64,000 bases of DNA from Micromussa lordhowensis (lineage: Eukaryota > Cnidaria > Anthozoa > Scleractinia > Lobophylliidae). The stretch spans positions 11,381,348 through 11,445,347 of the forward strand of contig OZ026600.1 of the NCBI GenBank assembly GCA_964020085.1, in the 5' to 3' direction. The position numbers were made by a program, and so were the translations under genes. Under the pieces are notes generated by a model. That model was not told where the DNA came from. It saw only the letters and a list, made by a program, of their open reading frames with translations, and searched no databases. Each line of letters begins with the position of its first letter. The first letter of the stretch is position 1. Shown here one piece after another: positions 52,601 to 61,584 of this stretch.

Positions 52601-53239
52601 ATTCTAACCAGCCCGGTAGATGCCCGGGTGCGGCCGGCTGGTTGCCTCGTTAGCCGAGCTTGGCGCACGTCGCAGCTTTGCAAACTAATGCCACCAAAGC
52701 AATCCTGGGGTCGGTCCGGGTCCACATGCAAAGTTTCGGAGCTGCGCAAAATGTCACACTATGCTAACCAGCCCGATTGCTAATTAGCCGAGCTTGGCGC
52801 GCGTCGCAACTTTGCAAACTAATGGCACCAAAGCACTCCCGGGGTCGGTCCGAGTCCACATGCAAAGTTTCGGAGCAGCGAAAAATGTCACACTGTGCCA
52901 ACCAGCCCGGCAGATGCCCTGGTGCAGCCGGCAGGCTGCCTTGTTAGCCGAGCTTGGCGCACGTCGCAACTTTGCAAACTAATGGCGCCAAAGCACTCCC
53001 GGGGTCGGTCCGGGTCCACATGCAAAGTTTTGGAGCTGCGCAAAATGTCACACTATGCTAACCAGCCCGATTGCTAATTAGCCGACCTTGGCATGCGTCG
53101 CAACTTTTCAAACTTATGGCACCAAAGCACTCCCAAGGTCGGTCCGAGTCCACATGCAAAGTTTCCGAGCTGCGCAAAATGTCACACTATGCTAACCAGC
53201 CCGGCAGATGCCTGGGTGCGGCCGGCTGGCTGCCTCGTT
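49685..53239 (+). repeat. Lineage B unit B6 (3555 bp)
   Basis: B6 starts at the anchor in its GCAAGCTTTCAAAC version. It matches B7 at offset 3555 at its left end. The 136-bp S monomer with CTAAAATT seen in B3, B4, B7, B8 and B9 is missing: the two L monomers around it are 294 bp apart here instead of 430. Confidence 0.82.
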
Positions 53240-56200
53240 AGCCGAGCTTGGCGCGCGTCGCAAGCTTTCAAACTAATGGCACCAAAGCACTCCCGGGGTC
53301 GGTCCGAGTCCAATATGCAAAGTTTCGGAGCTGCGCACAATGTCACACTATGCTAACCAGCCCGGCAGATCCCCGGGTGTGGCCGGCTGGCTGCCTCGTT
53401 AGTCGAGCTTTGCGCGCGTCGCAACTTTGCAAAGTAATGGCACCAAAGCACTCTCGTGGTTGGTCCAGGTCCACATGCAAAGTTTCGGAGCTGCGCAAAA
53501 TGTCACACTATGCTAACCAGTCGGATTGCTAGCTAGCCGAGCTTGGCGCGCGTCGCAACTTTGCAAACTAATGGAACCAAAGCACTCCCGGGCTCAGTCC
53601 GGGTCCATATGGAAAGTTTCGGAGCTGCGCAAATTGTGACACTATGCTAACCAGCCCGATTGCTAATTAGCCGAGCTTGGCGCGCGCGCAACCTTGCAAA
53701 CTAGTGGCAGCAAAGCACTCCCGGGGTCGGTCCGGGTCCACATGCAAAGTTTCGAAGCTGCGCAATATGTCACACTATCCTAAGAACCCCGATAGCTAAT
53801 TAGCCGAGCTTGGCGCGCATTGCAACTTTTCAAACTAATGGCACCAAAGCACTCCCGGGGTCAGTCCGAGTCCACATGCAAAGTTTTGGAGCTGCGCAAA
53901 ATGTCACACTATGCTAACCAGCCCGGAAGATGCCCGGGTGCCGCCGGCTGGCTGCCTCGTTAGCCGAGCTTGGCGCGCGTCGCAACTTTGCAAACTAATG
54001 GCACCAGAGCACTCCCGGGGTCGGTCCGGGTCCACATGCAAAGTTTTGGACCTGCGCAAATTGAAACACTATGCTAACCAGCCAGATTGCTAATTAGCCG
54101 AGCTTGGCGCGCATCGCAACTTTGCAAACTAATGGCACCAAAGCACTCCCGGGGTCGGGCCGGGTCCACATGCAAAGTTTCGGAGCTGCGCAAAATGTCA
54201 CACTATGCTAAGCAGCCCGATTGCTAAAATTAGCCGAGCTTGGCATGTGTCTCAACTTTGCAAACTAATGGCACCAAAGAACTCCCGGGGTCGGTCCGAG
54301 TCCACATGCAAAGTTTCGGGGTTGCACAAAATGTCACACTATGCTAAGCAGCCCGACAGATCCCCAGGTGCAGCCGGCTAGCTGGCTAGTTAGCCGAGCT
54401 TGGCGCGCGTTGCAACTTTGCAAACTAATGGCACCAAAGCACTACTTGCGTTGGTCCGGGTCCACATGCAAAGTTTCGAGCTGCGCAAAATGTCACACTA
54501 TGCTAAGCAGCCCGATTGCTAATTAGCCGAGCTTGGCGCGCGTAGCAACTTTGCAAACTAATGGCACCAAAGCACTCCCGGGGTTGGTCTGAGTCCACAT
54601 GCAAAGTTTGGGAGCTGCGCAAAATGTCACACTATTCTAACCAGCCCGGTAGATGCCCGGGTGCGGCCGGCTCGTTGCCTCATTAGCCGAGCTTGGCGCA
54701 CATCGCAACTTTGCAAACTAATGCCACCAAAGCAATCCTGGGGTCGGTCCGGGTCCACATGCAAAGTTTCGGAGCTGCGCAAAATGTCACACTATGCTAA
54801 CCAGCCCGATTGCTAATTAGCCGAGCTTGGCGCGCGTCGCAACTTTGCAAACTAATGGCACCAAAGCACTCCCGGGGTCGGTCCGAGTCCACATGCAAAG
54901 TTTCGGAGCAGCGAAAAATGTCACACTGTGCCAACCAGCCCGGCAGATGCCCTGGTGCAGCTGGCTGGCTGCCTTGTTAGCCGAGCTTGGCGCACGTCGC
55001 AACTTTGCAAACTAATGGCACCAAAGCACTCCCGGGGTCGGTCCGGGTCCACATGCAAAGTTTTGGAGCTGCGCAAAATGTCACACTATGCTAACCAGCC
55101 CGATTGCTAATTAGCCGACCTTGGCGTGCGTCGCAACTTTTCAAACTTATGGCACCAAAGCACTCCCAAGGTCGGTCCGAGTCCACATGCAAAGTTTCGG
55201 AGCTGCGCAAAATGTCACACTATGCTAACCAGCCCGGCAGATGCCTGGGTGTGGCCGGCTGGCTGCCTCGTTAGCCGAGCTTGGCGCGCGTCGCAAGTTT
55301 GCAAACTAATGGCACCAAAGCACTCCCGGGGTTGGTCCGAAGCAACATGCAAAGTTTGGGAGCTGCGCAAAATGTCACACTATTCTAACCAGCCCGGTAG
55401 ATGCCCGGGTGCGGCCGGCTGGTTGCCTCGTTAGCCGAGCTTGGCGCATGTCGCAACTTTGCAAACTAATGCCACCAAAGGAATCCTGGGGTCGGTCCGG
55501 GTCCACATGCAAAGTTTCAGAGCTGCGCAAAATGTCACACTATGCTTACCACCCCGATTGCTAATTAGCCGAGCTTGGCGCGCGTCGCAACTTTGCAAAC
55601 TAATGGCACCAAAGCAATCCCGGGGTCGGTCCGAGTCCACGTGCAAAGTTTCGAAGCTGCGCAAACTGTCACACTATGCTAACCAGCCCGGCAGATCCCC
55701 GGGTGCGGCCGGCTGGCTGCCTTGTTAGCCGAGCTTGGCGCGCGTCGCAACTTTGCAAACTAATGGCACCAAAGCACTCGCGGGGTCGGTCTGGGTCCAC
55801 ATGCAAAGTTTCGGAGCTGCGCAAATTGTGACACTATGCCAACCAGGCCGACTGCTAATTAGCCGAGCTTGGCGCGCGTCGCAACTTTGCAAACTAATGG
55901 CACCAAAGCACTCCCGGGGTCGGTCCGAGTCCACATGCAAAGTTTCGAAGCTGCGCAAACTGTCACACTATGCTAACCAGCCCGGCAGATCCCCGGGTGT
56001 GGCCGGCTGGCTGCCTCGTTAGCCGAGCTTGGCGCGCGTCGTAACTTTGCAAACTAATGGCACCAAAGCACTTCCGGGGTCGGTCCGAGTCCAATATGCA
56101 AAGTTTATGAGCTGCGCAAAATGTCACACTGTGCTAACCAGGCCGGCAGATCCCCAGGTGTGGCCGGCTGGCTGCCTCGTTAGTCGAGCTTTGCGCGCAT

Positions 56201-57919
56201 CGCAACTTTGCAAAGTAATGGCACCAAAGCACTTCCGGGGTCGGTCCAGGTCCACATGCAAAGTTTCGGAGCTGCGCAATATGTCACACTATGCTAACCA
56301 GCCCGATTGCTAATTAGTCGAGCTTGTCGCGCGTCGCAACTTTGCAAACTAGTGGCAGCAAAGCACTCCCGGGGTCGGTCCGGGTCCACATGCAAAGTTT
56401 CGGAGCTGCGCAATATGTCACACTATCCTAAGAAGCCCGATTGCTAATTAGCCGAGCTTGGCGCGCGTCGCAATTTTGCAAACTAATGGCACCAAAGCAC
56501 TCCCGGGGTCGGTCCAAGTCCACATGCAAAGTTTCGGAGCTGCGCAAAAGGTCACACTATGCTAACCAGCCCGGCCCATCCCCGGGTGCGGCCGGCTGGC
56601 TGCCTCGTTAGCCGAGCTTGGTGCGCGTCGCAACTTTGCAAACTAATGGCACCAAAGTACTCCCGGGGTCGGTCCGGGTCCACATGCAAAGTTTCGGAGC
56701 TGCGCAAAATGTCACACTATGCTAACCAGCCCGATTGCTTTTTAGCCGAGCTTGGCGCACGTCGCAAATTTGCAAACTAATGGAACCAAAGCACGCCTGT
56801 GTTCGGTCCGGGTCCACATGCAAAGTTTCGGAGCTGCGCAAAATGTCACACTATGCTAAGCAGCCCGATTGCTAATTAGCTGAGCTTGGCACGCGTCGCA
56901 ACTTTGCAAACTAATGGCACCAAAGCACTACTTGCGTCGGTCCGGGTCCACATGCAAAGTTTCGGAGCTGCGCAAAATGTCACACTACGCTAAGCAGCCT
57001 GATTGCTAATTAGCTGAGCTTGGCACGCGTCGCAACTTTGCAAACTAATGGCACCAAAGCACTCCCAGGGTCGGTCCGAGTCCACATGCAAAGTTTTGGA
57101 GCTGCGCAAAATGTCACACTATGCTAAGCCACCCGGCAGATCCCCAGGTGCGGCCGGCTGGCTGGCTAGTTAGCCGAGCTTGGCGCGCGTAGCAACTTTG
57201 CAAACTAATGGCACCAAAGCACTCCCGGGGTTGGTCTGAGTCCACATGCAAAGTTTGGGAGCTGCGCAAAATGTCACACTATTCTAACCAGCCCGGTAGA
57301 TGCCCGGGTGCGGCCGGCTGGTTGCCTCGTTAGCCGAGCTTGGCGCACGTCGCAGCTTTGCAAACTAATGCCACCAAAGCAATCCTGGGGTCGGTCCGGG
57401 TCCACATGCAAAGTTTCGGAGCTGCGCAAAATGTCACACTATGCTAACCAGCCCGATTGCTAATTAGCCGAGCTTGGCGCGCGTCGCAACTTTGCAAACT
57501 AATGGCACCAAAGCACTCCCGGGGTCGGTCCGAGTCCACATGCAAAGTTTCGGAGCAGCGAAAAATGTCACACTGTGCCAACCAGCCCGGCAGATGCCCT
57601 GGTGCAGCCGGCAGGCTGCCTTGTTAGCCGAGCTTGGCGCACGTCGCAACTTTGCAAACTAATGGCGCCAAAGCACTCCCGGGGTCGGTCCGGGTCCACA
57701 TGCAAAGTTTTGGAGCTGCGCAAAATGTCACACTATGCTAACCAGCCCGATTGCTAATTAGCCGACCTTGGCATGCGTCGCAACTTTTCAAACTTATGGC
57801 ACCAAAGCACTCCCAAGGTCGGCCCGAGTCCACATGCAAAGTTTCGGAGCTGCGCAAAATGTCACACTATGCTAACCAGCCCGGCAGATGCCTGGGTGCG
57901 GCCGGCTGGCTGCCTCGTT
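53240..57919 (+). repeat. Lineage B unit B7 (4680 bp)
   Basis: B7 matches B8 at offset 4680, then 4681 after a 1-bp loss at about 54477 (TTTCGAGCTG). By eye the two are almost identical. B7 contains a block at 56316-56820 like lineage A (4817 onward) and about 1 kb that B8 lacks. Confidence 0.87.
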
Positions 57920-60540
57920 AGCCGAGCTTGGCGCGCGTCGCAAGCTTTCAAACTAATGGCACCAAAGCACTCCCGGGGTCGGTCCGAGTCCAATATGCAA
58001 AGTTTCGGAGCTGCGCACAATGTCACACTGTGCTAACCAGCCCGGCAGATCCCTGGGTGTGGCCGGCTGGCTGCCTCGTTAGTCGAGCTTTGCGCGCGTC
58101 GCAACTTTGCAAAGTAATGGCACCAAAGCACTCCCGTGGTTGGTCCAGGTCCACATGCAAAGTTTCGGAGCTGCGCAAAATGTCACACTATGCTAACCAG
58201 TCGGATTGCTAGTTAGCCGAGCTTGGCGCGCATCGCAACTTTGCAAACTAATGGAACCAAAGCACTCCCGGGCTCAGTCCGGGTCCATATGGAAAGTTTC
58301 GGAGCTGCGGAAATTGTGACACTATGCTAACCAGCCCGATTGCTAATTAGCCGAGCTTGGCGCGCGCGCAACCTTGCAAACTAGTGGCAGCAAAGCACTC
58401 CCGGGGTCGGTCCGGGTCCACATGCAAAGTTTCGAAGCTGCGCAATATGTCACACTATCCTAAGAAGCCCGATAGCTAATTAGCCGAGCTTGGCGCGCAT
58501 TGCAACTTTTCAAACTAATGGCACCAAAGCACTCCCGGGGTCAGTCCGAGTCCACATGCAAAGTTTTGGAGCTGCGCAAAATGTCACACTATGCTAACCA
58601 GCCCGGAAGATGCCCGGGTGCCGCCGGCTGGCTGCCTCGTTAGCCGAGCTTGGCGCGCGTCGCAACTTTGCAAACTAATGGCACCAGAGCACTCCCGGGG
58701 TCGGTCCGGGTCCACATGCAAAGTTTTGGACCTGCGCAAATTGAAACACTATGCTAACCAGCCAGATTGCTAATTAGCCGAGCTTGGCGCGCATCGCAAC
58801 TTTGCAAACTAATGGCACCAAAGCACTCCCGGGGTCGGGCCGGGTCCACATGCAAAGTTTCGGAGCTGCGCAAAATGTCACACTATGCTAAGCAGCCCGA
58901 TTGCTAAAATTAGCCGAGCTTGGCATGTGTCTCAACTTTGCAAACTAATGGCACCAAAGAACTCCCGGGGTCGGTCCGAGTCCACATGCAAAGTTTCGGG
59001 GTTGCACAAAATGTCACACTATGCTAAGCAGCCCGACAGATCCCCAGGTGCAGCCGGCTAGCTGGCTAGTTAGCCGAGCTTGGCGCGCGTTGCAACTTTG
59101 CAAATTAATGGCACCAAAGCACTACTTGCGTTGGTCCGGGTCCACATGCAAAGTTTCGGAGCTGCGCAAAATGTCACACTATGCTAAGCAGCCCGATTGC
59201 TAATTAGCCGAGCTTGGCGCGCGTAGCAACTTTGCAAACTAATGGCACCAAAGCACTCCCGGGGTTGGTCTGAGTCCACATGCAAAGTTTGGGAGCTGCG
59301 CAAAATGTCACACTATTCTAACCAGCCCGGTAGATGCCCGGGTGCGGCCGGCTCGTTGCCTCATTAGCCGAGCTTGGCGCACATCGCAACTTTGCAAACT
59401 AATGCCACCAAAGCAATCCTGGGGTCGGTCCGGGTCCACATGCAAAGTTTCGGAGCTGCGCAAAATGTCACACTATGCTAACCAGCCCGATTGCTAATTA
59501 GCCGAGCTTGGCGCGCGTCGCAACTTTGCAAACTAATGGCACCAAAGCACTCCCGGGGTCGGTCCGAGTCCACATGCAAAGTTTCGGAGCAGCGAAAAAT
59601 GTCACACTGTGCCAACCAGCCCGGCAGATGCCCTGGTGCAGCTGGCTGGCTGCCTTGTTAGCCGAGCTTGGCGCACGTCGCAACTTTGCAAACTAATGGC
59701 ACCAAAGCACTCCCGGGGTCGGTCCGGGTCCACATGCAAAGTTTTGGAGCTGCGCAAAATGTCACACTATGCTAACCAGCCCGATTGCTAATTAGCCGAC
59801 CTTGGCGTGCGTCGCAACTTTTCAAACTTATGGCACCAAAGCACTCCCAAGGTCGGTCCGAGTCCACATGCAAAGTTTCGGAGCTGCGCAAAATGTCACA
59901 CTATGCTAACCAGCCCGGCAGATGCCTGGGTGTGGCCGGCTGGCTGCCTCGTTAGCCGAGCTTGGCGCGCGTCGCAAGTTTGCAAACTAATGGCACCAAA
60001 GCACTCCCGGGGTTGGTCCGAAGCAACATGCAAAGTTTGGGAGCTGCGCAAAATGTCACACTATTCTAACCAGCCCGGTAGATGCCCGGGTGCGGCCGGC
60101 TGGTTGCCTCGTTAGCCGAGCTTGGCGCATGTCGCAACTTTGCAAACTAATGCCACCAAAGGAATCCTGGGGTCGGTCCGGGTCCACATGCAAAGTTTCA
60201 GAGCTGCGCAAAATGTCACACTATGCTTACCACCCCGATTGCTAATTAGCCGAGCTTGGCGCGCGTCGCAACTTTGCAAACTAATGGCACCAAAGCAATC
60301 CCGGGGTCGGTCCGAGTCCACGTGCAAAGTTTCGAAGCTGCGCAAACTGTCACACTATGCTAACCAGCCCGGCAGATCCCCGGGTGCGGCCGGCTGGCTG
60401 CCTTGTTAGCCGAGCTTGGCGCGCGTCGCAACTTTGCAAACTAATGGCACCAAAGCACTCGCGGGGTCGGTCTGGGTCCACATGCAAAGTTTCGGAGCTG
60501 CGCAAATTGTGACACTATGCCAACCAGGCCGACTGCTAAT

Positions 60541-60613
60541 TAGCCGAGCTTGGCGCGCGTCGCAACTTTGCAAACTAATGGCACCAAAGCACTCCCGGGG
60601 TCGGTCCGAGTCC
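60541..60613 (+). promoter_or_regulatory. tRNA-like A-box and B-box pair (candidate Pol III internal promoter)
   Basis: TAGCCGAGCTTGG (60541-60553) fits the tRNA A-box pattern TRGCNNARY..GG with an extra D-loop base. GGTCCGAGTCC (60603-60613) fits the B-box GGTTCGANTCC except for C instead of the strongly conserved second T. The start-to-start distance of 62 bp is a little longer than in tRNA-Leu or tRNA-Ser genes. T4 runs (AGTTTTGG) occur just downstream in many monomers. Short motifs can match by chance and amplification then multiplies one accident. Confidence 0.2.
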
Positions 60614-60701
60614 ACATGCAAAGTTTCGAAGCTGCGCAAACTGTCACACTATGCTAACCAGCCCGGCAGATCCCCGGGTGCGGCCGGCTGGCTGCCTCGT
60701 T
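60542..60701 (+). repeat. Reference long monomer (L, 160 bp)
   Basis: This copy has the same 124-bp core as S. After CCCG it carries a 36-bp tail instead of S's 10-bp tail: GCAGAT, CCCCGGGTGCGGCCGGCTGG, then CTGCCTCGTT. The last 10 bases align with the S tail (some L copies end CTGGCTAGTT and some S copies ATTGCTAGTT), so L and S differ by a simple 26-bp indel. L subtypes recur as unit markers: GATGCCCTGGTGCAGCC, GCCCATCCCCGGGTGC, GATCCCCAGGTGTGGCC, GAAGATGCCCGGGTGCC, ACAGATCCCCAGGTGCAG and GTAGATGCCCGGGTGC. Confidence 0.93.
60658..60691 (+). other. GC-rich hairpin in the L-specific block
   Basis: CCAGCCCGGC at 60658-60667 can pair with GCCGGCTGG at 60683-60691: nine base pairs with one bulged C and a 15-base loop that contains CCCGGG. 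The right arm lies entirely in sequence that S lacks. The same potential exists in most L monomers and is weakened in the GACAGAT and GGTAGAT subtypes. Formation in vivo is inferred only. Confidence 0.6.
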
Positions 60702-60996
60702 AGCCGAGCTTGGCGCGCGTCGTAACTTTGCAAACTAATGGCACCAAAGCACTTCCGGGGTCGGTCCGAGTCCAATATGCAAAGTTTATGAGCTGCGCAA
60801 AATGTCACACTGTGCTAACCAGGCCGGCAGATCCCCAGGTGTGGCCGGCTGGCTGCCTCGTTAGTCGAGCTTTGCGCGCATCGCAACTTTGCAAAGTAAT
60901 GGCACCAAAGCACTTCCGGGGTCGGTCCAGGTCCACATGCAAAGTTTCGGAGCTGCGCAATATGTCACACTATGCTAACCAGCCCGATTGCTAATT

Positions 60997-61130
60997 AGTC
61001 GAGCTTGTCGCGCGTCGCAACTTTGCAATCTAGTGGCAGCAAAGCACTCCCGGGGTCGGTCCGGGTCCACATGCAAAGTTTCGGAGCTGCGCAAAATGTC
61101 ACACTATGCTAACCAGCCCGATTGCTAATT
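60997..61130 (+). repeat. Chimeric S monomer marking a 1016-bp loss in B8
   Basis: The left part (AGTCGAGCTTGTCGCG and a TCTAGTGGCAGC version of CTAGTGGCAGC) equals the monomer at 56316 in B7. The right end (GCAAAATGTCACACTATGC) equals the monomer just before 57466. The 1016 bp between them equal three L and four S monomers. Confidence 0.84.
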
Positions 61131-61584
61131 AGCCGAGCTTGGCGCGCGTCGCAACTTTGCAAACTAATGGCACCAAAGCACTCCCGGGGTCGGTCCGAGT
61201 CCACATGCAAAGTTTCGGAGCAGCGAAAAATGTCACACTGTGCCAACCAGCCCGGCAGATGCCCTGGTGCAGCCGGCAGGCTGCCTTGTTAGCCGAGCTT
61301 GGCGCACGTCGCAACTTTGCAAACTAATGGCGCCAAAGCACTCCCGGGGTCGGTCCGGGTCCACATGCAAAGTTTTGGAGCTGCGCAAAATGTCACACTA
61401 TGCTAACCAGCCCGATTGCTAATTAGCCGACCTTGGCATGCGTCGCAACTTTTCAAACTTATGGCACCAAAGCACTCCCAAGGTCGGTCCGAGTCCACAT
61501 GCAAAGTTTCGGAGCTGCGCAAAATGTCACACTATGCTAACCAGCCCGGCAGATGCCTGGGTGCGGCCGGCTGGCTGCCTCGTT

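Larger units (their letters stand above)
57920..61584 (+). repeat. Lineage B unit B8 (3665 bp)
   Basis: B8 equals B7 minus 1016 bp (3 L + 4 S). The junction is the chimeric monomer 60997-61130. It matches B9 at offset 3665 throughout the visible part of B9. Confidence 0.88.

Noticed and set aside
60541..60613. A functional tRNA gene in each monomer
   Set aside because: There is no acceptor stem pairing, no anticodon arm, and the B box lacks a key T. Only the promoter-like resemblance is kept, at low confidence.
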